The notes beneath the pieces are model-generated. The model was not told the DNA's origin, did no database searches, and worked only from the letters and a program-made list of their open reading frames with translations. DNA of 64,000 nucleotides, from NCBI GenBank assembly GCA_963752605.1, contig CAVVYW010000006.1, positions 62,001 to 126,000 of the forward strand. The letters run 5' to 3'. The DNA comes from CAVVYW01 sp963752605 (GTDB lineage: Bacteria > Actinomycetota > Thermoleophilia > Solirubrobacterales > 70-9). Positions within the stretch are counted from its first letter, which is position 1. Every line of letters begins with the position of its first letter. Of this stretch, positions 33,580 to 44,250 are shown in pieces. Position numbers and translations under genes: made by a program.

Positions 33580-34821
33580 GCCCGGAAGGCCTCCGCCTTC
33601 TGGCCGGCGTCGGGGCCCTTGGCCGCGCCCGGACTCGATCAGGGCCGCGATCTCGGCATCGGCGAGGCCGGCCTCGCCGAGCACCTCGGCGGTGTGCTCC
33701 CCGAGCGCGGGAGCGGGGCGGTGCACGCTCGCCGGGGTATGGGAGAGCTTCACGGGGAAGCCGAGCTGGCGGACCTCCCCGAGCTCCGGCTGCTCGTAGG
33801 AGACGACCATCTCTCGCTCGGTCACCTGCTCGGAGTCGAGCACCTCGTCGAGGTCGAGGATGGGCTCGATGCAGCAGTCGTGCTCGTCGTTGAAGGCCTT
33901 CCACTCCTCCCGCGTCCGCTGCTTGAAGATCTCGGCGACCTCGCCGTGCGCGTCCGATCCCGGAGCGTCGAACTGGTGGGAGATGAGGTCCTCGCGGCCG
34001 ACGCCGTTGCACCAGGCGGCCCAGAACTTCTGCTCCAGCGCACCGCAGCTGACCCAGCCGTCCTTGGCCTCATAGGGCCGGTAACAGACGATGCGCCCCG
34101 CCAGAGGCAGGTCGCCGCGCTTCGGCACGACCCCGTCGCAGAGGTACTGGCCGGCGACCATCGCGAGCCAGGAGAGCGAGCCGTCGGTCATCGAGACGTC
34201 GACGACCTGACCCTGGCCGGAGCGCCGAGCCTCGTTGAGCGCCGCGAGGATCCCGACCGCGGCCATCAGGCCGCCGCCACCGAGGTCGGCGATCTGCCCG
34301 GCCGCCTGGATCGGGGGGCCGCCGGCGTCCCCGGTCAGCCCAAGGATGCCGTTGAGGCCGAGGTAGTTCTGATCGTGGCCCGCACGGTCGCGGTTGGGAC
34401 CGTCAAGGCCGTAGCCGGTGATCGGGCAGTAGACCAGCGCGGGGTTCGCCTTCGCGAGCTCGTCGTAGCCGACACCGAGGCGGTCGAGCACGCCGGGGCG
34501 GAAGCTCTCGACCAGCACGTCGGCATCCTTGGTCAGTGTCAGCAGGGCCCGCTTGCCCTCCTCCTGCTTCAGGTCGAGCCGGATCGAGCGCTTGTTTCGG
34601 TTCAGCGCCAGGTAGAGGGCGGAGCGCGTGCCCAGCGGCGTGTGCTCGTCCTCCCCGTAGTAGGGAGGGGCCCAGCGCACGTAGTCGCCGGCGCCGGTGT
34701 CCTCGACCTTGATCACGTCCGCGCCGAGGTCGGCGAGCAGCAGGGTGCAGAAGCCGCCGGGCAGCAGGCGGGTGAGGTCGAGGATGCGGACGTCCGAGAG
34801 CGGTCCCGTCGCCTCGGTCAC
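33576..34821 (-). CDS. CaiB/BaiF CoA transferase family, alpha-methylacyl-CoA racemase-like (one frameshift)
   Basis: About 415 residues. N-terminal LSDVRILDLTRLLPGGFCT and LLADLGADVIKVE are family features. RAGHDQNYLGLNGILGLTG is the racemase signature, with the His-Asp pair that moves the alpha proton, so racemisation of 2-methylacyl-CoA is preferred over CoA transfer. As assembled it reads through into the MerR gene because of one extra G near 33634; removing it gives the ending KGPDAGQKAEAFRA and a TGA that overlaps the MerR ATG. GTG start at 34821 overlaps the BKACE stop (GTGA). Confidence 0.85.
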
Positions 34822-35719
34822 GCCTTCGCCTCCTGACGCTTCGGGACGCCGAGCATCTCGCGCGCCTCGGCGACGGTGGCGGCGCGCCGGCCCACGTCCT
34901 CGGCCATCTGCCGCGCCTTGGCGATCAGCTCGCCGTTCGACTTCGCCATCTCGCCGTCCGGCAGGTAGAGGTTGTCCTCGAGCCCGGCGCGGACGTTGCC
35001 GCCGAGCGTTCAGCGGCCGCGCCGAGCAGCTTCCACTGGTCGCGCGAGATGCCGATCACCTGCCAGTTGTTCGGACCCTCGGGCCCGCCCGGGATCTGCT
35101 CGGACATGAAGGCGACGTTGCGGGCGTTGGGGCGGATGCCGCCGTTCACGCCCATCACCAGCGAGATCTGCAGCGGCGGCTTCGAGCAGGCCCATGTCGA
35201 GGCAGCGGGTCGAGGTTGGCGACGTGGCCGGCGTCGAAGCACTCGTGCTCCGGCTGGATCCCGAACTCGTTCATCGCGGTCGATGAACTCGATGATCAGT
35301 GTCGAAGCTGTTCTCGAACACCGCCTTGAAGACGAAGTCCTTGCGCCTCCGGCTGAGTACTTGGCGTAATTCATGCTGCTCATGTTCAGCGCGGCGACGT
35401 CGGGCCGCAGCTCCCGCAGGTACTCGATCCGCTTCTCGATCGGGACGCCGATCGCGCCGGTCGAGTAGTTGATGATCACGTCGTCCACCTCGGCCTTGAT
35501 CGCCTCGGTGATCGCCCGGAAGTCCTCGACCTCGTAGGAGGGCGTCCCGTCCGGCGTGCGGGCGTGGATGTGGATCTGCGAGCCGCCCTCGTCCACGATC
35601 CGCCGCGCCTCGGCCGCGTACTCCTCCGGCGTGTAGGGGATCGCCGGGCACTGGTCGCGGTTGGCGATCGCCCCCGAGATCGAGTTGCTGATGATCACCG
35701 GGTCCTCGAAGCGGCTCAC
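34818..35719 (-). pseudogene. beta-keto acid cleavage enzyme (BKACE, DUF849), several frameshifts as assembled
   Basis: BKACE enzymes condense a beta-keto acid with acetyl-CoA and split it. N-terminal VIISNSISGAI, zinc ligands in GSQIHIHARTPDG, then INYSTGAIG and PDVAALNMSSMNYA are intact. After 35360 the frame changes at about 35355, 35280, 35190 and 35010, but pieces in the other frames give the expected protein: FVFKAVFENSFDT, LQISLVMGVNGGIRPNARN, NNWQVIGISRDQWKL and a normal C-terminus ending in TGA at 34818. Overlaps on both ends (GTGA) fit an intact operon gene, so the breaks are probably assembly errors. The keto acid is not known. Confidence 0.75.
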
Positions 35720-36177
35720 GCCGGGGTCACCTCCACGTACGCGTCCTCGACCCTTCCGGAGAAGCTGGCCTTGTAGAGCCGGCGAAACAGGCTGTAGTTG
35801 GACTGGACCACCTTCTCCGCTGCGGGCTTCTCCTCCTCGGCGACGACGCGCCCCCTAGCCTCGATCAACTCGCCCTTCGGCTTCCCGCGCACGTCGCAGG
35901 GCCCGACCAGGACCCGCGGGTTGGTCCTGATCCGCTTGATCTTCGATGCGTCCGCATAGGTGCGGAAGCAGAGCTTGCCGTCGGTGAGCCCGAACCAGAC
36001 CGGGGTGGGTACGGCCTCGCCGGAGCGCTTGAAGGTGGTCACCAAGCAGTACTTGTGTCCCACAAGGGCCGCGAGGTCGCCCTTGCTCGCCCCCTCGGTT
36101 GCCTCACGCGCCTGCGGGCTGCGAACCACGTCGTAGAGCCGGTTGGACGCGTGGGCGACCCGCTCGGCGACGCTCAT
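35716..36177 (-). CDS. split-barrel PPOX/F420-dependent oxidoreductase family protein
   Basis: Protein of 153 residues with the flavin-reductase-like split barrel: ALVGHKYCLVTTFKRSGEAVPTPVWFGL, then CFRTYADASKIKRIRTNPRVLVGPCD. The layout fits PPOX-class enzymes that bind F420 or FMN, common in actinobacteria. The role in the operon could be reduction of an unsaturated acyl chain; this is a guess. The start ATG 36177 overlaps the stop of the carboxyltransferase gene (ATGA-type) and the end overlaps BKACE by 4 nt. Confidence 0.8.
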   Translation of the reverse strand: MSVAERVAHASNRLYDVVRSPQAREATEGASKGDLAALVGHKYCLVTTFKRSGEAVPTPVWFGLTDGKLCFRTYADASKIKRIRTNPRVLVGPCDVRGKPKGELIEARGRVVAEEEKPAAEKVVQSNYSLFRRLYKASFSGRVEDAYVEVTPA

Positions 36178-37832
36178 ACCGGCATCACCCCATGCTTCTT
36201 CCAAGGGCGGTCGACGCGCTTGTTGCGGGCCATCCTGAGGCCGCGGATGATCGTCGGGCGCGTCTCCCGCGGGTCGATCACGTCGTCGATCAGGTCGTTC
36301 TTGGCGGCGATGTAGGGATCGATCGTCTCCTTCACCTTCGCGACCATCTCCGCGCGTGTCTTCTCGGGGTCGTCGGAGGCCTCGATCGCGGAGCGGCCGA
36401 TGATGTTGACCGCGCCCTCGGGGCCCATCACCGAGATCTCGGCCGTGGGCCAGGCGACGATCAGGTCCGGCTCGTAGGCCTTGCCGTTCATGACGTAGTA
36501 GCCGGCGCCGTAGGCCTTGCGAACGACGACCGTGATCTTCGGCACCGTCGCGCGGGAGACCGCGTAGAGCATCTTCGCTCCGTGGCGAATGATCCCCGCG
36601 TGCTCGACCTTGGAGCCGACCATGAACCCGGGCACGTCCTGGAGGAAGAGCAGCGGGATGCCGAAGGCGTCGCAGAGGTTGACGAAGCGCGCCGCCTTGT
36701 CGGCCGAGTCGTTCTCGAGGATGCCGCCGAGCTGCTTCGGCTGGCTGGCGACGATGCCGCACGGCTGCCCGCCGAAGCGGGCGAGGCAGGTGATGATCGT
36801 CTTCGCGAACTTCGGCTTGATGTCGAGGATCTCGCCGTCGTCGACGATCTCGGCGATCAGCTCGTACATGTCGTACGGGTGCCGCGCGGACTCCGGGACG
36901 ATGTCGAGCAGCTTCTCCGACATCCGGTCGTCGGGGTCCTTCGTCTCGCGGATCGGTGGGCGCTCCTCGCAGTTGGACGGGAAGTAGGAGAGGTAGTCCT
37001 TGACCACCTGGATGCACTCGGGGTCGTCCTTCACCTCGAGGTCGCCCACGCCGGACTTCCGGCAGTGGACCTTGGCGCCTCCCAGGTCCTCCATCGAGAT
37101 GTCCTCCCCGGTGACCGCCTTGGTCAGGTGCGGCCCGGCGAGCGCCATCGCGCCCTGCCCGACCACCATCGGCACGAAGTCGGCGAGCCCGGGGATGTAC
37201 GCGGTGCCGGCGGCGCAGGGGCCCAGCATCGCGGCGACCATCGGGACGACCCCCGACATCGTCACCTCCTCGCGGAAGAGATGCCCGGAGCCGGCGAACA
37301 GCGAGCCCGCGGCCTCCTGGATCCGCGCCCCGGCCGAGTCGAGCAGCCAGACCATCGGCATGCGCTTCTGTAGGGCCATCTCGCGGAGGCGGCCCACCTT
37401 GAGCTCTCCGGTCATCCCCATCGAGCCGGCCATCACGGTGAAGTCGTAGGCGGCGATCGCGCACGTCTTGCCCTCGATGTCGCCCCAGCCGGTGATCACG
37501 CCGTCCGCCGGGGCCTCGATGCCGTCCATCGCGCGCTGGGCGAAGTGCGGGCCGGCGTGGATCCCCATCTCGACGAAGGTGCCCTCGTCGCAGAGCAGGT
37601 CGAGCCGCTCCCGCGCGGTGAGCTTGCCGCGCTCGTGCTGGAGGGCGATCTTCTCCTCGCCGCCGCCGAGCTTGGCCCGCTCCCGGCGGGCGTGGAGGTC
37701 CTCAGTCAGGCCCTTCATCCCGGTCTCCTCGCCGGCTTCGACCTTGCCGGGCGCCTCGGCAGCCTCCCCCTTGTGTTCTTGGCTGGTGTCCGACTTCTTC
37801 GTGGTCTTCTTGGTTTCGTCCTTCGCTGCCAT
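36174..37832 (-). CDS. acyl-CoA carboxylase, carboxyltransferase (beta) subunit
   Basis: Moves CO2 from carboxybiotin to an acyl-CoA (propionyl-CoA, methylcrotonyl-CoA or similar). It has 552 residues. N-terminal half KIALQHERGKLTARERLDLL and VWLLDSAGARIQEAAGSLF; C-terminal half QDVPGFMVGSKVEHAGIIRH and RKAYGAGYYVMNGKAY. The first 45 residues are a Lys/Glu-rich extension that is unusual; MKGLTEDLHARR could be a later start. No biotin carboxylase or BCCP gene is in the window, so the alpha subunit lies elsewhere. The ATG at 37832 overlaps the TGA of the hydratase (TGATG). As assembled it reads through from the hydratase because of a shift there. Confidence 0.9.
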   Translation of the reverse strand: MAAKDETKKTTKKSDTSQEHKGEAAEAPGKVEAGEETGMKGLTEDLHARRERAKLGGGEEKIALQHERGKLTARERLDLLCDEGTFVEMGIHAGPHFAQRAMDGIEAPADGVITGWGDIEGKTCAIAAYDFTVMAGSMGMTGELKVGRLREMALQKRMPMVWLLDSAGARIQEAAGSLFAGSGHLFREEVTMSGVVPMVAAMLGPCAAGTAYIPGLADFVPMVVGQGAMALAGPHLTKAVTGEDISMEDLGGAKVHCRKSGVGDLEVKDDPECIQVVKDYLSYFPSNCEERPPIRETKDPDDRMSEKLLDIVPESARHPYDMYELIAEIVDDGEILDIKPKFAKTIITCLARFGGQPCGIVASQPKQLGGILENDSADKAARFVNLCDAFGIPLLFLQDVPGFMVGSKVEHAGIIRHGAKMLYAVSRATVPKITVVVRKAYGAGYYVMNGKAYEPDLIVAWPTAEISVMGPEGAVNIIGRSAIEASDDPEKTRAEMVAKVKETIDPYIAAKNDLIDDVIDPRETRPTIIRGLRMARNKRVDRPWKKHGVMPV

Positions 37833-38612
37833 CAGCGCCCCTTCCATTCGGGCTCGCGCTTTTCGAAGAAGGCCTTGACCCCCTCCTGGATGTCCTCGGT
37901 CGTGAAGGTGAGCGAGAGCTGCGAGCGGAGGAACTCGAGCGCGTCGTCGAGCGCCATGTCCTGCTGGCGGTACATCGCGTCGTGTCCGAGGCGCATCAGC
38001 ACCGGGCTCTTCGAGGCGAGCTTGGTCGCCCACTCGCTCGACCGCGCCCTCGAACTCGTCAGCCGGCACCACCTTGTTCGCCAGGCCGTGGGTCACCGCG
38101 TCCTCGGCCGGCATCTGCTCACCGAGCAGGATCATCTCGTTCACCTTCTTGCGCGGGACGTTGCGGTAGATGATCGACATGATCATGTAGGGGAAGGCGC
38201 CGACGTTGATCTCCGGCGTTCCGAAGCGCGCGCCCTCCTTGGCGATCACCAGATCGCAGGAGAGGGCCAGCCCCAGGCCGCCGGCGAGCACGTGCCCGTT
38301 GGCGGCACAGAGGGAGGGCTTGCCGAGCCGCGGCATGATCCGGAAGAACTCGAGGAAGAGGTCGGAGGCGAAGTGCTTCTGGACCAGCGGCGCGTCGGCG
38401 GCGAAGCCGCCCAGGTCGGCGCCCGCGCAGAAGACCTTGTCGCCGGCCCCGGTGAGGACCACGGCGCGCACCTCCTCGTCGTCGCGGGCGCGCCTCATCG
38501 CGTCGACCAGGGCGGTGAGGAGCTCCCCGTTGAGGGCGTTGCGCTGATCCGGGCGGTTGAGCGTCACCCACGCCACCCGGTCCTTCACCTCGTAGAGGAG
38601 CACGTCGGCCAT
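37832..38612 (-). CDS. enoyl-CoA hydratase/isomerase (one frameshift)
   Basis: Crotonase-fold enzyme of about 259 residues. VAWVTLNRPDQRNALN, VFCAGADLGGFA (oxyanion hole) and CAANGHVLAGGLGLALSCDL are typical. The second oxyanion loop has GTPEINVGAFP, whose Glu suits hydratase or isomerase activity. Near 38035 one extra G shifts the frame; corrected, it reads WATKLASKSP and ends EPEWKGR with a TGA that overlaps the next ATG. First gene of a seven-gene operon, with a promoter at 38651-38681 that carries a 16-bp box also seen in front of an acyl-CoA dehydrogenase. Confidence 0.88.
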
Positions 38613-38649
38613 GCGCGGGCCAGCCTAGTGGTTCGGCGCCGGAATGGGA

Positions 38650-38681
38650 AGTGCTACGTCCTACTGCCCACTCGCTTGCAA
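38650..38681 (-). promoter_or_regulatory. promoter of the acyl-CoA operon with shared regulator box
   Basis: On the minus strand TTGCAA (38676-38681), a 19-bp spacer, and TAGCAC (38651-38656). The box AGTAGGACGTAGCACT (38650-38665) matches the box at 44262-44277 in 12 of 16 positions. A 19-bp spacer is typical of MerR-controlled promoters, and a MerR gene is the sixth gene of this operon. Confidence 0.45.
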
Positions 38682-38727
38682 CCCGCCATCCAGCTGGCAG
38701 CGCTGGCGTGCGCCTCCCCCTTCGAAA

Positions 38728-38733
38728 TATGAT
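38728..38733 (+). promoter_or_regulatory. -10 box of the MMPL gene, leaderless type
   Basis: TATGAT, 8 nt before the GTG at 38742, with no ribosome binding site. Confidence 0.5.
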
Positions 38734-38741
38734 CGCCCGCG

Positions 38742-40826
38742 GTGCAGTCCCTGGGGCACTACGCGTACCGGCGGAGGGGACGCCTGCTGCTCATTTCCAT
38801 CTGGGTGGTCGTCGCCTGCACGCTGGGCGCATCCGCGATCTTCGACCGGGCCGAGCCCTTCGGCTTCCAGGACCCGGACTCCGAGAGCTCCCGCGCCACC
38901 GATGCGCTGGAGGACGCGACCGGGGAGCGGGTGCTGCCCGACATCGTCCTGCTCGTCGAGCCCGAGGACGCGTCCCGAGGCGGCGCTCGGCGGCCCAGCG
39001 CGCCGCCGCCGAGCTGGACACGATCCCGGAGGTGACCCATGTCGTCGACCCCGGCCGACGATGCGCGCCTCGCAACCCGAGGACGGGCGGACCGCCCTGG
39101 TCCTCGGCTTCCTCAGCTCGGACACCGACGACGTGCCGGCGGTGGGCGAGGAGGTCGAGGATCGCTTCGGGGGCGAGCCCGGCATCACCGTCGGCGGGAC
39201 CGCGGTCACCTCGCATCAGCTGAACAGCACCACCGAGGACGACCTGCGGCGGATCGAGCTGTACGCCGCGCCGCTGATCCTGCTCCTCTCGCTGGTCGTC
39301 TTCCGGGGCCTGGTCGCGGCGAGCCTTCCGCTGGTGGTCGGGGCGATCTCGATCCTCACCACCCTGCTGCTGCTGGGGTTCCTGAGCGCGGTGATGGACA
39401 TCGACGTCTTCGCGATCAACATCGTCACCGCCCTCGGCCTCGGGCTCGCGATCGACTACAGCCTCTTCCTGGTCTCCCGGTTCCGCGAGGAGCTCGAGAC
39501 CTCGCCGTCGACCGAGGAGGCCCTGGCGGCGACCATGAGGACGACCGGGCGGATGATCATCTTCAGCGGCCTCACCGTCGCCGCCGCGCTGCTCTCCCTC
39601 TGCATCTTCCCGCAGCGGTTCCTCTACTCGATCGGGCTGGGCGGGGCGCTGGTCGCGCTCGCCTCGACTGCGGTCTGCCTGCTGGTCCTGCCCGCCATCC
39701 TCGCGCTGCTCGGCCCGAGGGTGAACGCGCTCGCGCCCCCCTGGCTGCAGCGCGAGCGGAGCGGCGGCGGGCGCTGGCTCGGCCTGGCCCGCTTCGTCTG
39801 CCGCCACCCGATCAGCGTCGCGGCGATCACGGTGGCGGCGATGGTGATCGCGGGGCTGCCCTTCCTCCGGGTCGAGCTGACTCGCGCGGACGCGACGGTC
39901 CTCCCGAAGGACGCGACCGCCCGCCAGGTGGACTCCGAGATCCGCTCCAGCTTTCCCGCCGACCCGGCCTCGCGGATCGTCGTCGTCGTGGAGGCGACCA
40001 CGCGGCGAGCCGGAGGCCGCGATCCACGACGGGACCCGCGCGCTGGGGGCCGTGCGAGGGTGTGGACGGCGTGGGGCCGCCGGTGCGGGTATCCGACGAG
40101 CTGGTGCGCGTGGACGCCCAGCTCACGGTGGATCAATTCTCCGACGAGGCGGTGGACGCGGCCGACGAGGCGCGCGCGATCGACTGGGGCGGCTCCGCCC
40201 TGGTCGGCGGGCCCTCCGCCGAGCTGACCGATCAGCGCGACAGCCTCTCCGACCACCTGCCGACGGCGCTCGCCTTCCTGGTCGTCACCACCGTGCTGAT
40301 CCTGTTCGCGATGACCAGGTCGGTGACGCTGCCGCTGGTCAGCCTGGTGACCAACGCGCTGACGGTGAGCGTCGCGTTCGGGGTGCTGGTCCTCGTCTTC
40401 CAGGACGGGCACCTGGAGGGGCTGCTCGACTTCACCAGCCAGAACGCCCTGGACAGCTCGATGCCGATCCTGCTCTTCGCCGTCGCCTTCGGGCTCTCCA
40501 CCGACTACGGGGTGTTCCTCCTGCAGCGGATCCAGGAGGCGCGCCGCGAGACCGACGACCCCGACGACGCGATCGCGATCGGGCTCGCCCGCAGCGGCGG
40601 CCAGATCACGGCCGCCGCGTTGCTGTTCGCCGTCGCGATGGGCGTCTTCGCCTTCTCGGAGCTCGTCTACGTCAAGGAGGTCGCGGTCGGCACCGCGGTG
40701 GCGGTGCTGGTCGACGCGACGATCGTCAGGGGCTTCCTGCTCCCCGCGGTGCTGACGCTGCTCGGCCCGTGGGCCTGGTGGGCGCCGAGTTGGATTCCCG
40801 GCGCGACGAGCGAGGAGCTCAGATGA
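38742..40826 (+). pseudogene. MMPL/RND-family transporter, several frameshifts as assembled
   Basis: Large inner-membrane transporter of about 690 residues with two repeats. N-terminal helix LLLISIWVVVACTLGASAIF, proton-relay region GLGLAIDYSLFLVSRFREE in repeat 1, and FAVAFGLSTDYGVFLLQRI in repeat 2. Frame changes occur at about 38975, 39055, 39998 and 40050, all in extracytoplasmic loops as it happens, and the pieces join to a normal protein ending in TGA at 40826. MMPL proteins export lipids or hopanoid-like molecules; the substrate is unknown. Two intact relatives lie at 52.4 and 59.8 kb. Assembly error is the likely cause of the breaks. Confidence 0.78.
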
Positions 40827-42598
40827 CCGGCGCGCCCTCGAGGTCCAGGGCGCGGAGCAATGCCTCGACGACCCGGGAGTCGAACTGGGTGCCGGAGCAC
40901 GTCGAGCAGCTCCTCGCGGGCCCGGCTCCGTGCCGATCGAGAGCCGGTAGACGCGGTCGCTGGTCATCGCCTCGTAGGCGTCGGCGACGGCGACGATCGC
41001 GGCCTCGAGCGGGATCTCGTCAGCGGTGAGGCCCTTCGGGTACCCGGTGCCGTCGGGACGCTCGTGGTGCGCCAGGATCCAGTCCCTGACGTCGTCCAGC
41101 TCGCGGCTCGAGAGAATCCGGGCTCCGAGCTCGGGATGGCGCTTCATCTGCGCGTACTCCTCGGTGGTGAGCGGCCCCGGCTTGCAGAGGATCGAGTCCG
41201 GCACCCCGATCTTGCCGATGTCGTGGAGGATGCCGGCGAGCCGCAGCCGCTGGATTCGATCCTCGTCAAGGCCGAGCTGCGTCGCCATCATCTCGCAGAG
41301 GCGGCCGACGGTCTGGCTGTGGCGGGCGGTCCCCGAGTCGCGCTGGTCGAGCGCCTCCGCCAGGCTGAGCACCGTGGCGAGGTGGGCCTGGGACTCGACG
41401 TTCCGGCGGCCGGTGACCGCCCCCAGGACGTTGGTGACCTCGGCGCTGTAGATGACGGCGCGGTCACGGCCCAGCGCCTTGGCCGCGTGCAGCGCCCGGT
41501 CCCCGGCGGCCAGAAGCGCGGCGTGGTCGAGGCCATGCTCGGGGAAGCTCGCGACCCCGACGGAGGCGGTCAGCTCGAGCTGCGGCGGCGCAAACGACTT
41601 GCGCACCCTGTCGATCAGCTCCTCGGCGAAGAGGAAGGCGTGATGCTGGTCGGTCTCAGGGAGGACGACGGCGAACTCCTCGCCCCCGGACCGCGCCACC
41701 ACATCCATCAGCCGCGTCGAGTCCTGGAGCAGCTTGCCGACCCGCTGCAGTGCCTGGTCGCCCGCCTTGATGCCCTGCCGCTCGTTGACCCGCTTGAAGC
41801 GGTCCATGTCGATGACGAGCAGGCTGACCGGCCGGCCCTCGGGCTGGGCCCTTTCGAGCTCCCTCTCGAGCGCTTCGTGCAGGGCGACTCGGTTCGGCAG
41901 GCCGGTGAGCGCATCGGTACGAGCCGCGTCGGTGAGCCTCCCGAGCAGCGCTCAACGCGCGAGCGAAGGTAGGTCAGGAGCGTCGCCGCCGTGATCAGGG
42001 TACCCGCGGTGACCACGAAGTGATGGACATCGCGTGTGGACCGGCGCCCCGGGGGGACCGGAGGAATGACCGCGATCGACGAAGGCGTAGTTGGCGGCCG
42101 CCCACAGCACATTGAGCGCGGCGTCGCCTCCGCGAGACCGGGAAATAGAAGACGTAGAGGCCGACCCACACGTAGAGGAGGGAGTACCCGCTGGTGCGTC
42201 GCCGCTGAAGATACACCGCGAATGGTCGTCATGCCGGTCGCGAGCGCGGGGCCGAGGCGCAGGACCCAGAAGGGGATCTGCCCGGCGCGGAGATAGACGA
42301 AGACTGCCCACATCGCCGCGGCCGCCTGCACGGCAAGGAGCCCGGCGACGTTGAAGTAGGGCGGATGCGGCAGCAGCGCCGCCGCGGTGCCGGTTACGGC
42401 TGCGCCGGCCGCCAGATAGGCCTGGGAGAGCGCGATCGGCCGGGCCGCCGCCGGTCCCGAGCAGAAGGTTGCTTGGGATCGCGCGCTCGCAGGCGCCGGT
42501 CGTCGGCGACGACCTCCTCCTCGTCGTAGACCGGGAACCCCTCCTGCTGGAGCTATGAACCCATCGCGGCGTCGAGAGTATCGGCGGAATTTGCGCAT
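40819..42598 (-). pseudogene. membrane GGDEF/HD-GYP cyclic-di-GMP protein, several frameshifts as assembled
   Basis: Sequence order: membrane region of about 6 helices (LSQAYLAAGAAVTGTAAALL, GLLAVQAAAAMWAVFVYLRA, YSLLYVWVGLYVFYF), then GGDEF with TDALTGLPNR and an active-type RSGGEEFAVVLPETD, then HD-GYP with GILHDIGKIGVPD and HHERPDGTGYP. So it has both synthesis and breakdown modules for c-di-GMP. The frame is good from 41807 to about 40935 (GGDEF and HD-GYP) but changes several times in 41930-42500 and twice near the end, which should be TGA at 40819. The start is not resolved (42540-42598). It overlaps the MMPL gene tail to tail by 8 nt. Confidence 0.7.
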
Positions 42599-42727
42599 TT
42601 CTTGTCCCTGATATTGGGTGGGTTGAGCTATCGCGCACTCCTAGACGGATATTCAACGGCCAGGCGGGATCTCCGGAAGATCGGTTGCACGGGTTCTTCG
42701 GCCCGCTCCGAGACTCGAGGGCGCCGG

Positions 42728-44134
42728 CTACTCCGCGACGCTGGAGTGGCTGTGCGGAGCCCGGACGGGCGACTTGAAGCGCTTGGACCCGGTGGGCCAG
42801 GTCACGCCCGGAGGAACGTCTTCGACCAGCGCCCTTCCCTTCCCCCCGGGCGAGAAGGTGAACCGCCGCCGAGCAACCGGCTCCGGCCTGGTGTCGACCG
42901 CACTGAGTGTCGCTTCCTCGAGCATCGTCCTCAGCACGACTGCCATCTCGTAGCTGGGCAAGCCGGCGCCCAAACAACGGCGGACACCACCGCCGAAGGG
43001 GATCCACGCTCCGGTCTGCTCCAGGTTCGTCCCGTTAAGGAAACGCTCGGGCCGGAACTCGTCGGGATCCGGATGGATCTCGGGATCGCCGTGGATCAGG
43101 TAGATCGACACCATCAGCACCGATCCGGCGGGGATCTGGTAGCCGAGGAGCTCGATCGGGCGCGAGCGCCTTCCGGGCGGCAATCGGGATCACGGGCCGG
43201 CGACGAAGCGTCTCCTTGACCACCGCGTTCAGGTAGCTCTCATCTCCCTGCTCAAGCTCGGTGACAGGCGCTCCCGCTTCTCGCGGCGCTCGCAGGAGCC
43301 GCTCCAAGCCCACGTGAGCCGGCTGTCGTCGTCTCGTAGCCGGCCATGATCAGGGTCAGTAGCTCGTCGCGGATCTCCTTGTCCTCGAGCGGAGAGCCGT
43401 CTTCGTGGTCGCCTTGATCAGCAGCGAGAGGCGCGTCGTCACGCACCTGGGTCAGGGGATCACGCGGCGCTCGGTGATTGCCTCGTAGAGGAGCTCGTCG
43501 ATCCCCTCGATGACGCGCATGAGCCGCGCGTAGGGGCTGACCCCGCCGAGGCTCTGGCGGAACCAGGGGATCAGGGTGAAGGGCGACTCGCAGCGGTCCA
43601 TCATCTTCGGAATCAGAGTCCTCAGCTGCTCCTCCCGTCGCTCGTTCCATCGCTCGCCGAGGGCGACTCCGCATGATCACTCGAACGAGATCGCCTCCAT
43701 TTCATCCTGCAGCGCGACCTCCTCGCCGGCCTTCCAGGATGGCGATCCGGGCGCGGGCGATCTCCCGAACCTGCTCCGCGAAGCGCTCGGCCGTGCTTGC
43801 CGACGAACCGGGAAGCAGGATGCGCCGATGGCGCGTCGTGCTCCGGGCCGTCGAGGAGCAGGATCGAGTTGGACCCCACGACGGGCGGAACATTCCGTTC
43901 GTGTCGCCGGCGCGGAAAGGGCTCGGGATCTGCAGTGAGCACGTGCTTGGCTGCGGCTCGGGTCGGCGATCACGATCACGCGGCCCGCCCGGGCCGAGCC
44001 GGATCGAGAAGATCGGCCCGTACTTCTGCCGGCAGTGCTCCATGAAGCGGGATCGGCCGGTACATCCACTGCAGGGTCTGCACCGCTCCCGGCGTCGAGG
44101 GACCAGGGGGAAGCGTCATCTCGTACGTTCCCAT
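42728..44134 (-). pseudogene. cytochrome P450, many frameshifts as assembled
   Basis: About 468 residues if repaired, the normal P450 length. ATG 44134 reads MGTYEMTLPPGPSTPG, a usual P450 start; then HCRQKYGPIFSIRLGPGG, the I-helix AGYETT, the K-helix ETLRR (ExxR), HPDPDEFRPERFL, and the heme loop PFGGGVRRCLGA with the Cys ligand. These pieces lie in all three frames, with at least six changes between 43200 and 44100, far more than elsewhere. It may be true decay or poor assembly; the intact heme loop favours the second. The substrate is unknown. FprA at 14 kb could be part of its electron chain. Confidence 0.7.
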
Positions 44135-44250
44135 TACGGCCCTGATGCTGTCCCTCCTGCATGGCTGGCGATGCTACGCACGACGAGGCGCCCTGCCATC
44201 GGGAGAAGGCGCAATTCAGGCAGGGGTTACCCGCAGACTTGGGGTGAGCG

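Noticed and set aside
32833..34821. A 662-residue fusion of CoA transferase and MerR regulator
   Set aside because: One extra G near 33634 creates it. Without it the CoA transferase ends in TGA overlapping the MerR ATG, the normal operon junction.
36174..38612. An 812-residue fusion of enoyl-CoA hydratase and carboxyltransferase
   Set aside because: One extra base near 38035. The corrected frame ends EPEWKGR-stop and overlaps the carboxyltransferase ATG.
42600..42727. Possible small gene between the GGDEF and P450 genes
   Set aside because: The 128 bp are less GC-rich but have no frame with a start, ribosome site or sensible composition; probably the promoter of the GGDEF gene.
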